48,234 nucleotides of DNA, taken from positions 1 to 48,234 of the forward strand of contig NZ_QGGI01000018.1 in assembly GCF_003148465.1 (NCBI RefSeq), in the 5' to 3' direction. The position numbers and the translations under genes were made by a program. Origin of the DNA: Oceanotoga teriensis. GTDB taxonomy: Bacteria; Thermotogota; Thermotogae; Petrotogales; Petrotogaceae. The notes under the pieces were generated by a model that saw nothing but the letters and a program-made list of their open reading frames with translations, made no database searches and was not told where the DNA came from. This document shows positions 1-9,304 of the stretch, one piece after another (the first letter of the stretch is position 1; every line of letters starts with the position of its first letter).

Positions 1-121
1 AACAATTTAATTATAACCTATGGAGGTAAATATCCCTTTTAACATCGTTTAAAATTACTTTAAATAAACGTTTTTAGAATTTAGAAAGATACTATTTCAA
101 ACAATAAAGGAGGGTATTAAA

Positions 122-1060
122 ATGTCTTATGTTAATACAAGAGAAATACTCGATAAAGCTAGTAAAGAATATTATGGAGTAGCTGCATTTAATATCAACA
201 ATTTAGAATTTTTACAGGCAATACTTGCAGGTGCTGCAGAAAAAAAATCACCTGCTATAATAGAAACAAGTGAAGGTGCAATAAAATATGCAGGTATGGG
301 AGATTATTTTAAAGGTGCAAGAATATTTGTAAATATGGTAAAAGAATTTGCAAATGATTTAGATATTCCAGTTGCTTTACATTTAGATCATGGTAAAGAC
401 TTTAATATAATAATGGCTTGTATAAAAGCTGGATATTCTTCAGTCATGATAGATGCTTCACATTATGATTTCGAAGATAATTTGAGAATAACAAAAGATG
501 TTGCAAGAATTGCTCATGCTGCTGGAGTTTCTGTAGAAGCAGAATTAGGACAATTGGCTGGTATAGAAGATAATGTAGAAGCTGCTGAAAATGTACTCGT
601 AAATGTAGATCAGGCTGAAAAATTCTGTGCTGAATCTGAAATAGACTTTTTTGCTCCTGCAATAGGTACTTCTCATGGTGCATTTAAATTTAAAGGCGAA
701 GCAAAACTAGATTATGATAGATTGAAGAAAGTTAAGGAAATAACTGGTAAACCATTGGTACTTCATGGTGCATCAAGTGTTGTTCAAGAATATGTTAAAA
801 TAGCTGAAGAACACGGTGCCGATTTTGGTGGTTCAAAAGGTGTTCCTTCAGATGTATTAAAAGAAACTGTTAAATTTGGTATAAACAAAGTTAACACCGA
901 TACAGACCTAAGAATAGCTTATATAGCTGGATTGAGAGAATACTTAGATAATGATTCCAAACAATTTGACCCAAGAAAATATTATAAAGTTGCTATGGAC
1001 TATACCAAACAAGTTGTAATGGATAGAATAGATATTTTAGGATCTGCTGGAAAAATATAA
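122..1060 (+). CDS. fba: Class II fructose-1,6-bisphosphate aldolase
   Basis: Zinc-dependent aldolase of glycolysis and gluconeogenesis that interconverts fructose-1,6-bisphosphate with dihydroxyacetone phosphate and glyceraldehyde-3-phosphate in the cytoplasm. The 312-residue length is normal for the shorter class II branch found in Thermotoga. Visible motifs are HLDHGKDF at residues 87-94 (Asp89 general acid, His90 zinc ligand), ELGQLAG at 141-147, and the zinc/phosphate-loop histidines in TSHGAFKF (His185) and VLHGASS (His215). The ATG follows AAAGGAGGG at 106-114 with ideal spacing. No gene is visible in the 121 bases upstream, and I see no clear promoter there. It is followed by ackA after a 34-base palindrome. 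Family assignment is secure. Confidence 0.97.
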   Translation: MSYVNTREILDKASKEYYGVAAFNINNLEFLQAILAGAAEKKSPAIIETSEGAIKYAGMGDYFKGARIFVNMVKEFANDLDIPVALHLDHGKDFNIIMACIKAGYSSVMIDASHYDFEDNLRITKDVARIAHAAGVSVEAELGQLAGIEDNVEAAENVLVNVDQAEKFCAESEIDFFAPAIGTSHGAFKFKGEAKLDYDRLKKVKEITGKPLVLHGASSVVQEYVKIAEEHGADFGGSKGVPSDVLKETVKFGINKVNTDTDLRIAYIAGLREYLDNDSKQFDPRKYYKVAMDYTKQVVMDRIDILGSAGKI

Positions 1061-1080
1061 TAGATATAAATATATTCAAT

Positions 1081-1114
1081 ATTTCGATATCCCTCATATG
1101 AGGGATATCGAAAT
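1081..1114. repeat. Perfect 34-base palindrome between fba and ackA
   Basis: Two 17-base arms are exact reverse complements with no spacer (each arm contains TTCGATATCCCTCA or its complement). As RNA it folds into a strong hairpin. It is followed by a weak T-rich stretch (TTATATTT), so it could be a rho-independent terminator of fba. It could also be a dimeric repressor operator in front of ackA, whose ribosome-binding site begins only about 10 bases downstream. The sequence alone does not decide. Confidence 0.8.
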
Positions 1115-1138
1115 TTATATTTAGGTAGGAGGGATCAT

Positions 1139-2338
1139 ATGAAAATCTTAGTAATAAATACCGGAAGTTCTTCGCTAAAGTATCAAGTTTTAAATATGAA
1201 TGATGAAGAGTTATTATGCAAAGGTTTGGTAGAAAAAATAGGTCTTCCAGATTCAAAAATCAAACAAAAATGTGGAAATTTAAAGTTCGAAGAAGAACAT
1301 TATTTCGAGAATCATGAACAAGCTTTAAAAAGAGTTATAGAATTAGTAACAGATGAAAAAAAGGGTTGTTTAAAAAGCATGTCGGAAATAGACGCCATTG
1401 GTCATAGAGTTGTGCATGGCGGAGAAGATTTTTCGAAGTCTGTATTGATAACTGATGAGGTTATGAAAGCTTTGGAGGATAATATCAATCTTGCTCCATT
1501 ACATAATCCAGCAAATATCACAGGGATTAAAGCTGCTCAAAAGCTTTTACCAGAAGTTCCTCAAATTGGAGTTTTTGATACAGCTTTTCATCAAACAATG
1601 CCGCCTAAAGCTTTTATGTATGCATTACCATATGAACTTTATAAAAAATATAAAATCAGAAGATATGGTTTTCATGGAACTTCTCACAGATACGTAGCAA
1701 AAAGAGCTGCCGAATTACTTTGTTTGAGAAAAAGAGATATAAAAATCATAAGTGCTCATATAGGTAATGGAGGCTCAGTTGCAGCCATACAAAATGCAAA
1801 AGTTGTGGATACTTCTATGGGTTTTACCCCTCTTGAAGGACTTATAATGGGAACAAGATCTGGAGATATAGATCCAGCAATTCCTATTTATCTAATGAGA
1901 AATGGATATTCTATGGATGAAGTAGATGATATACTTAATAAAAAAAGTGGCGTTTATGGAATAAGTGATTATTTGAGTTCTGATATGAGAGATATAAGAG
2001 CTGCTAAAGATGATGGAAATGAAAAAGCGGCACTCGCTTTAGATGTTTATGTTTATAGACTTGCAAAGTATATAGGTAGTTATGCAACTGCAATGAAGGG
2101 TCTTGATGTATTGATATTTACTGCTGGTGTTGGTGAAAATACAATTGAATTCAGAGAAAAAGTCTGTGAATACCTTGAAATATTTGGTGTTGAATTAGAT
2201 AAAGAAAAAAATAAGACTTTAAATGGTAAAGAAGGAATCATTTCAACTGATTCTTCAAAAGTTAAAGTATTGATAATACCTACAGATGAAGAATTGATGA
2301 TTGCAAGAGATACCAAGAAAATTGTGGAAAATATGTGA
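1139..2338 (+). CDS. ackA: Acetate kinase
   Basis: Transfers phosphate between acetyl phosphate and ADP, giving acetate and ATP; this is the last step of acetate fermentation. The 399 residues are full length. Family motifs in order are NTGSSSLKY at residues 7-15, the RVVHGGE loop near residue 90, FDTAFHQTMP near 145 with the catalytic Asp, GFHGTSHRYV near 178, HIGNGGS near 205 and GFTPLEGLIMGTRSGDIDP near 227. The ATG is preceded by GGTAGGAGGG. It may be co-transcribed with fba unless the palindrome at 1081-1114 terminates. A clear terminator follows at 2357-2375. Confidence 0.98.
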   Translation: MKILVINTGSSSLKYQVLNMNDEELLCKGLVEKIGLPDSKIKQKCGNLKFEEEHYFENHEQALKRVIELVTDEKKGCLKSMSEIDAIGHRVVHGGEDFSKSVLITDEVMKALEDNINLAPLHNPANITGIKAAQKLLPEVPQIGVFDTAFHQTMPPKAFMYALPYELYKKYKIRRYGFHGTSHRYVAKRAAELLCLRKRDIKIISAHIGNGGSVAAIQNAKVVDTSMGFTPLEGLIMGTRSGDIDPAIPIYLMRNGYSMDEVDDILNKKSGVYGISDYLSSDMRDIRAAKDDGNEKAALALDVYVYRLAKYIGSYATAMKGLDVLIFTAGVGENTIEFREKVCEYLEIFGVELDKEKNKTLNGKEGIISTDSSKVKVLIIPTDEELMIARDTKKIVENM

Positions 2339-2356
2339 TTTTAATGTATAATATAT

Positions 2357-2375
2357 GGGGCTAATAGCCCCTTTT
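2357..2375 (+). terminator. Terminator after ackA
   Basis: GGGGC and GCCCC arms (2357-2361, 2367-2371) enclose TAATA and are followed by TTTTATTTT. It lies between the ackA stop and the ribosome-binding site of the radical SAM gene. Confidence 0.8.
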
Positions 2376-2400
2376 ATTTTATATTTCAGGAGGAATAAAA

Positions 2401-4215
2401 TTGAAAATAAGCGAATTTCTTTTTAATACAGGAATAATTCATCAAGTTCAAAAGCCTTCAAGATATTTAGGTGGAGAATATAATCAAATAAATAAAGAAA
2501 ATTCAAAAGTAAAAATAGGATTATGTTTTCCTGATATATATGATATAGGGATGTCTCATACTGGATTTCATATATTATATCAATTATTTAATGAAGATAA
2601 AGATATTTATGCTCAAAGAGTTTTTTTACCTTGGAAAGACATGATTGAAAAGATGGAAGAATATAAAATACCTTTATTTTCACTAGAAAAACTGGAACCT
2701 ATAAATAATTTTGATATGCTTGCAATAACTTTACAGTATGAATTGAGTTTTACAAATGTACTGAAATTATTAGATCTCGCAAATATTCCAATATATTCAC
2801 ATGAAAGAACAAATGAAGACCCAATAATAATGGCTGGTGGACCTTGTACAACAAATCCAGAACCTATTGCAGATTTTATAGATGTTTTTTTTATTGGTGA
2901 TGGAGAAACCGTTATAGATGATATAAATAAAATTTTAAAATCAAATAAAACAAGAGATGAAAAATTAATAGATTTCTCAAAAATTGAAGGATTTTATGTA
3001 CCAAAGTTTTATACTTTGAAAAATACTAAAAAAGATATTAAAATATCAGTACCAATATCAGATTCTTTTCCAAAAAGAGTTAAAGTAAAAAAAGTAAAAG
3101 ATTTTAAAGATCATGAAATACCAATAAATCAAATCGTACCAAATATAGATATAGTACATAAAAGAGCCGTAATAGAAATTATGCGAGGTTGTAATAGAGG
3201 TTGTAGATTTTGTCATGCAGGAATGTTTTATAGACCTTCAAGGGAAAGAGATTCTAAATATTTATCTGATAAAATCATAGAAGTTTTAGAAAATACTGGT
3301 TATAATGAAGTTTCTCTACTATCTTTAAGCACTCTCGATTATTCAAATTTAGATGATATAATCGATTCAATTTTACCTTATCTCGAAGAAAATAAAATAG
3401 GTATATCTTTACCTTCTTCAAGGGTTGATAAATTCGGTATAGATATAAGTTCAAAATTACAAACTGGAAGAAAATCAGGGCTTACATTTGCTCCAGAAGC
3501 TGGATCTCAAAGAATGAGAGATTTAATAAATAAAGGTATAGATGAAGATGAAATTTTAAATGTTGTGAGTATCGCAAAAGAAAATGGTTGGAATAATGTT
3601 AAGCTATATTTTATGATGGGGTTACCAGAAGAAAGTGATGATGATATAGAACAAATAGTACAAATTGCAAGAAAAATTAAAAATAAAAGTAAGATCAAAG
3701 ATATCACTGTAAATGTTTCAATATTTGTTCCAAAGTCTCATACACCTTTTCAATATGCACCTTTTTTAGATATGGAAAGTATAAAAAGAAGAATCAAAAT
3801 AATAAAAAAATTGAGAAAATATAAAATAAGATATAATATACATGAACCTTATGAAAGTTATCTCGAAGCGATCGTTGCAAGAGGTGATAGAGATATAGGA
3901 AAATTAATATATGATGTAACTTTTAATGAAAATGGTTATCTTCAACAAAATGAAGAAGAGTTCAATTTTAGAGCTTGGGCAAGATCTATGAATAGACTGG
4001 GTTTAAATTGTATAAAATATATAGAAGAATATGAAACAGATGATGAATTACCTTGGAATATAATAGATACTCTCATATCAGAAGAATTTTTAAAATCCGA
4101 ATGGAAAAAATCAAAAGAATTAATTTTAACTCCAGATTGTAGATGGGATAAATGTTCTTCATGCGGAGTTTGCATAAATACAGACTATAAAATAATAAAA
4201 AAAACCGGATCCTAA
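2401..4215 (+). CDS. TIGR03960-type B12-binding-domain radical SAM protein
   Basis: Uncharacterised radical SAM enzyme of 604 residues. The N-terminal 200 residues match the B12-binding-like domain of this family (FPDIYDIGMSHTG, then MAGGPCTTNPEPIADFID). Like other members it lacks the D-x-H-x-x-G cobalamin histidine. The [4Fe-4S] cluster motif is Cys264-x3-Cys268-x2-Cys271 within GCNRGCRFCHAGMFYRPSRER. The usual 'LTFAPEAGSQRMRD' segment follows. The C-terminal CRWDKCSSCGVC cysteines are also seen in relatives. The start is TTG at 2401 behind AGGAGG at 2388-2393. In many genomes the partner DUF2344 protein is fused or adjacent; it is absent here. The substrate is unknown; a role in RNA modification has been suggested from context elsewhere only. 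Confidence 0.88.
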   Translation: MKISEFLFNTGIIHQVQKPSRYLGGEYNQINKENSKVKIGLCFPDIYDIGMSHTGFHILYQLFNEDKDIYAQRVFLPWKDMIEKMEEYKIPLFSLEKLEPINNFDMLAITLQYELSFTNVLKLLDLANIPIYSHERTNEDPIIMAGGPCTTNPEPIADFIDVFFIGDGETVIDDINKILKSNKTRDEKLIDFSKIEGFYVPKFYTLKNTKKDIKISVPISDSFPKRVKVKKVKDFKDHEIPINQIVPNIDIVHKRAVIEIMRGCNRGCRFCHAGMFYRPSRERDSKYLSDKIIEVLENTGYNEVSLLSLSTLDYSNLDDIIDSILPYLEENKIGISLPSSRVDKFGIDISSKLQTGRKSGLTFAPEAGSQRMRDLINKGIDEDEILNVVSIAKENGWNNVKLYFMMGLPEESDDDIEQIVQIARKIKNKSKIKDITVNVSIFVPKSHTPFQYAPFLDMESIKRRIKIIKKLRKYKIRYNIHEPYESYLEAIVARGDRDIGKLIYDVTFNENGYLQQNEEEFNFRAWARSMNRLGLNCIKYIEEYETDDELPWNIIDTLISEEFLKSEWKKSKELILTPDCRWDKCSSCGVCINTDYKIIKKTGS

Positions 4216-4229
4216 TCGCTGGATCCGGT
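4204..4229 (+). terminator. Hairpin overlapping the radical SAM stop codon
   Basis: Arms ACCGGATCC (4204-4212) and GGATCCGGT (4221-4229) enclose an 8-base loop that contains the TAA stop. The stem is strong but the 3' side is AATAATGTT rather than a T-tract, so it may act as an inefficient terminator or as a 3'-end stabiliser. Confidence 0.55.
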
Positions 4230-4275
4230 AATAATGTTCTGGGTTTATCTCAGGGGGGATAGGGGGATCTATCTC

Positions 4276-4356
4276 TGATATAATATTACACTATTTTATG
4301 TTACTCTTCAATAGTCTTTAGTTACCTTTAAATGTAATAAAGTAACCAATTTTTTG
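4276..4356 (+). ncRNA. Candidate small RNA between convergent genes (weak)
   Basis: An extended -10 TGATATAAT sits at 4276-4284. About 37 bases later a hairpin has GTTACCTTTA (4321-4330) pairing with TAAAGTAAC (4338-4346), with one bulged C, and is followed by CAATTTTTT. Together they could make a roughly 65-base transcript antisense to nothing annotated, ending just beyond the chemotaxis-receptor stop. No good -35 box is present; the corresponding region is an unusual G-rich stretch at 4253-4267. This is inference from promoter-like and terminator-like patterns only. Confidence 0.25.
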
Positions 4357-4375
4357 AGCAATGTTAACGAAATTC

Positions 4376-6517
4376 CTATATTTTAAATTTGTTGGCAAAT
4401 TCATCCAATGAGTTTATAGATCTGTTTAAGGATACTGATAAATCTTTTAGATCGCTTATGGATTGTACCTGATGGTCTATTTTATCAAAAACATTATGTA
4501 TTTCTACTACCATATCTTGAATAGATCTATTTATCATACTTATAGCTTCTGTAACCTGCTCTATTGAGGCTCCTTGTTCTTGTGCACTTGCAGTTGTATT
4601 TTCTATCATACTTGAAATTTCAGATACAGAAGTTATGACTTCTTCAAGACTCATCGCAATATTTTTTATACTATTGGTAATCTGCGAAACATTATTTGTA
4701 ACTTTATCACTCTCTTTCGCAACTTTTGAAGAATCATTAACTAAAAAGTCTATATTACTTTCTATATCACCAGCCGCAATATTACTCTCTTCTGCAAGTT
4801 TTCTTATTTCATCGGCGACTACAGCAAAACCTTTTCCAGCTTCACCAGCACGTGCGGCTTCTATTGCAGCATTCAAAGCAAGTAAATTTGTTTGTTCAGC
4901 AATAGAATGTATAGATTCTGTTATATCTTTTATAGATACCGTTTTATCTGACAAACCTTGTATACTTTGATTATTTTCTCTCATAAGGATATCTATTTCA
5001 TCAACACTCATCAGCATAGAATTTATCTCTTTCTTTGATCCTTCTACTTTATCCATTATTGCATGTGTTTTATTTGAAAGGTCATTTGCAGAGCTTGAAA
5101 TTGATTTGGCACCAACAGCAACATCTTCAATACTAGCATTAGTTTCTTCAACCGATGCAGCAACACTTTCTGTATTTCTTTGAATCATTTCAACAGAATT
5201 TTTTATATCCATTATATTTTCCATATTTTTTACAGATCCTTCTTCGACTTTATCGGCATCTAAATTAATATCATGTGTGGCAGTTTTTACTTCATGTATT
5301 ATATTTTTAAAACTTCCTCTAACCTTCTCAAATAATTTTCCTATCAATCCAAACTCGTCTTTCCTTAAAATATCTATTTTATTCGATATATCACCTTTGG
5401 CAATTTTTTCTACATTATTTTGTATAATTTTTACAGGTTTTATTAGATATTTTGAAAACAGAGTGACCAAGACAAATATCGCAATTACTGTAACTGATAT
5501 AATTATTATATTCAGTTTATTAAGTTCATATACACTCTTATAAGCAATTTTTGTCGGTTTTTCTATCAATATGACCTTTTGATAGCCATAACGAGTATCG
5601 ATTTTTTTATACGAACCTATTACCTCATCCCCGGAGAAAGATTCATAAATAGCTGTTCCTGATTTGTTTTGCATTTCTTTTAAATCAATACTTTTATCAC
5701 TATTAAAGTTTAAAATTTTACCCTCATAGTCTGTCAAATATACTTCAGTATTACTTTGTTCATTTGAATTAACTATAGATATAAGAGTATCTATACTCTT
5801 AGATATTACAAGATATCCATCGATAGCATATTTTTTTAATGGTATTCCAAAAAAAATGAGTTCTTTATTTTTTGCATCATAATAAGAAAAATCATTTATT
5901 ACGGGATATGTTTCTTCCAATGTTTGTTCTTTCATCTTCAAGAACATATCTGTAATTTGATTATTTAAATCATTCACATTCCTTGCATAATCTTCACCTT
6001 TTTGAACTGTATAAACTATCCATCCATCTTTATCTATCAGATATATATCTTCGAGTTTTTCTACATCTTTAAAATCTTTCATAGAATCATGATACTTATT
6101 ATGAAAAAGATCATAATCCTCAAGATCATAAATACCATCACCAAAATCTTTTTCTATAGTATCTGATATATTTTGTGTTACTTTTTTCATCTCCGACCTG
6201 TCTTCGAACTCGTTTAAATCGACATAAGCAGTTCTAAATAATTCTGTGGGATTGTCCAAACTCTGAAAATATCCCGAAAGACTTTTTAAGTATGAATTTA
6301 TAAACTCTATCTTTGCAATTGAGTTTAAAGATCTCTCAAAATTCAAATAATAATCTTCTATCTTTTCAGAATAATTATCAGATAAAATCCCCATCTGATT
6401 CTTTGTTAGTTCTTCTATAGAATTTTTAGATGTGTTATAACTCAATCCCCAGAATAAAATCAGTGGCACAATAGAAAACAATATAACTATCAAAATAAAT
6501 TTTGCTGAAAACTTCAA
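4376..6517 (-). CDS. Methyl-accepting chemotaxis protein (dCACHE sensor)
   Basis: Transmembrane chemoreceptor that signals to CheA/CheW. With the start chosen here it is 713 residues. The first transmembrane helix is at about 8-26, a large extracytoplasmic double-CACHE-like domain (with [12 protein letters not shown]) at about 27-330, a second helix at about 335-355, HAMP at about 356-410, and the signalling domain runs to the end. The invariant tip ([19 protein letters not shown]) lies at about 541-559. The true start is probably TTG at 6515-6517, because GGAGGTG (complement of 6524-6530) is positioned for it. The in-frame ATG 12 codons upstream lies before that site. A good promoter lies at 6559-6587. 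It is monocistronic. The ligand is unknown; CACHE domains commonly bind small metabolites. Confidence 0.93.
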   Translation of the reverse strand: MKFSAKFILIVILFSIVPLILFWGLSYNTSKNSIEELTKNQMGILSDNYSEKIEDYYLNFERSLNSIAKIEFINSYLKSLSGYFQSLDNPTELFRTAYVDLNEFEDRSEMKKVTQNISDTIEKDFGDGIYDLEDYDLFHNKYHDSMKDFKDVEKLEDIYLIDKDGWIVYTVQKGEDYARNVNDLNNQITDMFLKMKEQTLEETYPVINDFSYYDAKNKELIFFGIPLKKYAIDGYLVISKSIDTLISIVNSNEQSNTEVYLTDYEGKILNFNSDKSIDLKEMQNKSGTAIYESFSGDEVIGSYKKIDTRYGYQKVILIEKPTKIAYKSVYELNKLNIIIISVTVIAIFVLVTLFSKYLIKPVKIIQNNVEKIAKGDISNKIDILRKDEFGLIGKLFEKVRGSFKNIIHEVKTATHDINLDADKVEEGSVKNMENIMDIKNSVEMIQRNTESVAASVEETNASIEDVAVGAKSISSSANDLSNKTHAIMDKVEGSKKEINSMLMSVDEIDILMRENNQSIQGLSDKTVSIKDITESIHSIAEQTNLLALNAAIEAARAGEAGKGFAVVADEIRKLAEESNIAAGDIESNIDFLVNDSSKVAKESDKVTNNVSQITNSIKNIAMSLEEVITSVSEISSMIENTTASAQEQGASIEQVTEAISMINRSIQDMVVEIHNVFDKIDHQVQSISDLKDLSVSLNRSINSLDEFANKFKI

Positions 6518-6558
6518 GCTATTCACCTCCAGATGATTAGCAAAACAAATCATAATTT

Positions 6559-6587
6559 ATTATATCATTGTTAAATATATTTTTCAA
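6559..6587 (-). promoter_or_regulatory. Promoter of the chemoreceptor gene
   Basis: Read on the minus strand: TTGAAA (6587-6582), a 17-base spacer ending in TGA, then TATAAT (6564-6559). It is a near-consensus housekeeping promoter with an extended -10, about 45 bases upstream of the TTG start. Confidence 0.8.
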
Positions 6588-6670
6588 TATTGAAATATAT
6601 ATCATTTTAACAAATTATTACCATTTACTTTAGAATATTAAAAAAAACTTTACTTAAGATTTAAAATTGA

Positions 6671-6696
6671 AAAAAGCCCTAAAAATAGGGCTTTTT
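6671..6696 (-). terminator. Terminator of the ldhA-DUF3783 unit
   Basis: Eleven-base arms AAAAAGCCCTA (6671-6681) and TAGGGCTTTTT (6686-6696) flank AAAA. The T-run on the minus strand follows the DUF3783 stop directly. It is symmetric enough to work in both directions. Confidence 0.85.
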
Positions 6697-6703
6697 AATC
6701 ATT

Positions 6704-6940
6704 TCAATCAATTTTTGTTTCTTTTAAACTTTTAGAAACTTTTTTCATTTCTATATCTTCTTGTTGCAATTCTTTCACTAAATCTTCTAATTTCCATTGA
6801 GAACTTGTAGGAGTAACTGTGGCAAATATCGTTTTAGGAAGTCCATCTATATCTTTAATCGCTCTCATTATCTTTAAAACTTGTTGATTAGTTAATCCAT
6901 TCATTATTATTGCAGGTATATCTTTTATTTCATCATACAT
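6704..6940 (-). CDS. DUF3783 family small protein
   Basis: A 78-residue protein of unknown function. The central part (GLTNQQVLKIMRAIKD, then IFATVTPTSSQWKLEDLVKEL) matches the DUF3783 pattern, in which a TPTN/TPTS-x-x-W-x-L stretch precedes a helix. It has no membrane segment or signal peptide. It begins 11 bases after the ldhA stop behind AAGGGGGA, so it is the second gene of an ldhA operon. Whether the link to lactate dehydrogenase is functional is unknown. Confidence 0.75.
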   Translation of the reverse strand: MYDEIKDIPAIIMNGLTNQQVLKIMRAIKDIDGLPKTIFATVTPTSSQWKLEDLVKELQQEDIEMKKVSKSLKETKID

Positions 6941-6951
6941 AAAAATCCCCC

Positions 6952-7953
6952 TTATTTACTTTTTATTTCATTAGTCAGTTCCAATCCTTTTTCATATTCT
7001 GAAATATTTTCAAGTGTTACATATGCTATATTATTCATTGCAGTATCAGTAAAAAATGCTTGATGACCAGTTACTATAACATTAGGAAATGTTAAAAGAA
7101 TACTCAAAAGATCATCTTCAACAACTTTATCAGAAAGATCTTCAAAAAATATATCACTTTCTTCTTCATATACATCCATTCCAACAGAACCTATTTTTCT
7201 GGATTTTATACCATCTATAACAGCTTGAGTATCAAACAACTCTCCTCTACTTGTATTTATTATCATTACACCATCTTTCATCAAAGATATGGCTCTTTTA
7301 TTTATTATATGATACGTTTCTGGAACAAGTGGACTATGTATAGTTATAATATCTGATTTTTCAAAAATAGAATCGAGATCTGTATATTCGACACAAAATT
7401 CTTCGCAATCAGGATTAGGATATTTATCATAAGCAATTATATTACAATCAAATCCTTTTAAAATTCTTGCAACATTCATGCCTATTTTACCAGTACCTAT
7501 TATTCCAACTGTTTTACCTTTCATGTCAAAACCCATAAGTCCTTTTAATGAAAAGTTCTTTTCTCTCGCCCTGTCATAAGCTCTATGAATTTTTCTGTTC
7601 AATGAAAGCATCATTGCAATAGTATATTCGGCAACTGCATTTGGTGAATATGCTGGAACTCTTACAGCTTTTATACCAAATTCCTTCAAAGCTTTTAAAT
7701 CAATGTTATTGTATCCAGCTGCCCTCTGAGCTATTAATTTAGTTTTTCCCCTAGATAATATTTCTATTGTTTCTCTACTTAAATCATCATTTACAAAAGC
7801 AGAAACAACTTCAAAATCATTAGCAAGCAATGCTGTTTCTTTATTCAATTTAGTCTCAAAAAATTTCAATTCATGCACATTCCCAAAATTTTCATTTGCT
7901 TTATTTAAAAATTCTATATCATATTCTTTTGTAGAAAAAATAGCTATTTTCAT
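6952..7953 (-). CDS. ldhA: NAD-dependent D-lactate dehydrogenase
   Basis: Reduces pyruvate to D-lactate with NADH during fermentation. The 333-residue product resembles enterobacterial LdhA along its whole length: the N-terminal IAIFSTKEYD, the RAAGYNNID loop, the Rossmann motif GIIGTGKIG near residue 150, NTSRGELFD with the catalytic Arg, GMDVYEEE with the catalytic Glu, and GHQAFFT with the catalytic His near residue 295. The FFEDLS and GHQAFFT segments separate it from glycerate or phosphoglycerate dehydrogenases. ATG at 7953 is chosen because AAGGAG is eight bases upstream; the GTG at 7962 overlaps that site. It is transcribed with the DUF3783 gene. It has its own extended -10 at 7988-7996. 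Confidence 0.95.
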   Translation of the reverse strand: MKIAIFSTKEYDIEFLNKANENFGNVHELKFFETKLNKETALLANDFEVVSAFVNDDLSRETIEILSRGKTKLIAQRAAGYNNIDLKALKEFGIKAVRVPAYSPNAVAEYTIAMMLSLNRKIHRAYDRAREKNFSLKGLMGFDMKGKTVGIIGTGKIGMNVARILKGFDCNIIAYDKYPNPDCEEFCVEYTDLDSIFEKSDIITIHSPLVPETYHIINKRAISLMKDGVMIINTSRGELFDTQAVIDGIKSRKIGSVGMDVYEEESDIFFEDLSDKVVEDDLLSILLTFPNVIVTGHQAFFTDTAMNNIAYVTLENISEYEKGLELTNEIKSK

Positions 7954-7987
7954 ATAATTCACTCCTTTTTTTGTTTTTTCATTTTGT

Positions 7988-7996
7988 ATTATATCA
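7988..7996 (-). promoter_or_regulatory. Extended -10 element upstream of ldhA
   Basis: TGATATAAT on the minus strand, about 35 bases before the ldhA start. No recognisable -35 box lies 16-18 bases upstream, so this would be an extended -10 promoter. Confidence 0.55.
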
Positions 7997-8079
7997 TAAT
8001 CCCGACCAAAAACATCATATTTAATACAAAATAAACAATTAAAGGAATATTTTATTACATTCGGAAATGATTTTTTAAC

Positions 8080-8496
8080 TTATTCTCCTATAATCTTTAC
8101 AAGAACTCTCTTTTTTCTCATACCATCAAATTCTCCATAAAAAATTTGTTCCCAAGGCCCAAAATCAAGTTTTCCATCTGTTATTGCTATTAAAACTTCT
8201 CTTCCCATTATCTGTCTTTTTAAATGTGCATCTGCATTATCTTCAAATCCATTATGTTGATATTGATCATATGGTTTTTCAGGTGCCAGTTTTTCAAGGA
8301 ATCTTTCAAAATCTTTATGCAATCCACTTTCATCATCATTTATAAATACACTGGCTGTTATATGCATTGCATTACAAAGTAATATACCTTCATTGATTCC
8401 AGATTCTTTTAAACATTTTTCAATTTCATCAGTAATATTTATAAACTCTCTTCTCTTTGAAGTATTAAACCATAGCTCTTTTCTAAAGGATTTCAT
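8080..8496 (-). CDS. YjbQ/UPF0047 family protein
   Basis: A 138-residue member of the secondary thiamine-phosphate-synthase-enzyme family (YjbQ, UPF0047). Members partly replace ThiE in vivo, but the true substrate is unsettled. Conserved blocks are [34 protein letters not shown] with the clustered acidic and histidine residues, and [13 protein letters not shown] near the C-terminus. The start is the ATG at 8496, behind GGAAGGTG; the in-frame GTG three codons earlier is part of that site. It follows the Crp-like gene by 19 bases, so the two are probably co-transcribed. Confidence 0.9.
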   Translation of the reverse strand: MKSFRKELWFNTSKRREFINITDEIEKCLKESGINEGILLCNAMHITASVFINDDESGLHKDFERFLEKLAPEKPYDQYQHNGFEDNADAHLKRQIMGREVLIAITDGKLDFGPWEQIFYGEFDGMRKKRVLVKIIGE

Positions 8497-8515
8497 ATAA
8501 TTCACCTTCCAATAC

Positions 8516-9205
8516 TTAAAAATTAAATTTCATAGATTTTTTATCGATAATATTCACCCTATTTCCATTTTTACATATTATCCCTTCATTTTCAAGTTCA
8601 GAAAAAGCTCTCGATAAAGAAGGTCTTGCAACACCAAAAAGTTTTGAAAGTTCTTCTACCGTTATATTCATTTGTATAAATTTGTCATTATTTTGCTCAT
8701 TCATCTGTTGAATTAAAAAAAATATAATTTTTTCTCTTAAAGTCTTTAAAGAACTTAACCATAATTTTTGGGATAAAAAGTCAATTTTTTTGCTAATATT
8801 TTTTAAAAGATTCTCTAAAAAAGTCTTATTTTCAGTGGAAATTTTTATTAATTTATCTGAATTTATAGTCAAAATAATAGTTGGTTTTATAGAAATTATA
8901 TTAACAGGAAGTTTTCTTTCTGGAGAAAATAAAAAACCAGAAGCTAAAATAGCGGGAGCCTTGATTCTTTCTATTTGAATAGTTTTACCATTAAAGTCAT
9001 TCATTTCTGTCTTTATTTCTCCACTAAATAAAATTAGCATATCATTTAATTTACTACCTCTAAACCTTATTATACTATCTTTTTTATATTCTTCTTTATT
9101 GAACTCATCTTCCGAAAATATTTTTTTTAATTCTTCTTCATTTAAAGAATTAAAAAGATCTATTTTTGATATTTGTTTTATAAAATGATTAATATTTTTC
9201 ACCAC
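8516..9205 (-). CDS. Crp/Fnr family transcriptional regulator
   Basis: A 229-residue cytoplasmic regulator. Residues about 15-130 form a cyclic-nucleotide-binding-type beta barrel. The C-terminal winged helix has a recognisable helix-turn-helix ([22 protein letters not shown]) near 180-200. It has no N-terminal cysteine cluster, so an Fnr-type oxygen-sensing cluster is unlikely. The start is unclear: tandem GTG codons at 9205 and 9202 overlap the only ribosome-binding-like AGGTGG, and an ATT four codons in would have better spacing. It lies directly upstream of the YjbQ gene. The effector and targets are unknown. Confidence 0.88.
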   Translation of the reverse strand: MVKNINHFIKQISKIDLFNSLNEEELKKIFSEDEFNKEEYKKDSIIRFRGSKLNDMLILFSGEIKTEMNDFNGKTIQIERIKAPAILASGFLFSPERKLPVNIISIKPTIILTINSDKLIKISTENKTFLENLLKNISKKIDFLSQKLWLSSLKTLREKIIFFLIQQMNEQNNDKFIQMNITVEELSKLFGVARPSLSRAFSELENEGIICKNGNRVNIIDKKSMKFNF

Positions 9206-9242
9206 CTAAAGACATATTTTAATAATTCCAACTAATTTAATT

Positions 9243-9304
9243 ATATATGAAAAACAAATAAAAATAGCGGAAAAATCCGCTATTTTTATTTGTTTTTCAT
9301 ATAT
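9243..9304 (-). terminator. Very long terminator hairpin overlapping the transaldolase 3' end
   Basis: Perfect 29-base arms (9243-9271 and 9276-9304) enclose AAAA. The core is ATAGCGGA/TCCGCTAT extended by A/T-rich sequence. The arm nearest the gene contains the transaldolase stop codon and its last five codons. On the minus strand the descending arm is T-rich, as expected for an intrinsic terminator. Confidence 0.85.

Noticed and set aside
444-683. Open frames on the strand opposite fba, and similar frames opposite other genes (for example 4635-4970 and 46812-47030).
   Set aside because: They lie wholly inside well-supported genes, lack ribosome-binding sites, and have compositions expected of antisense reading.
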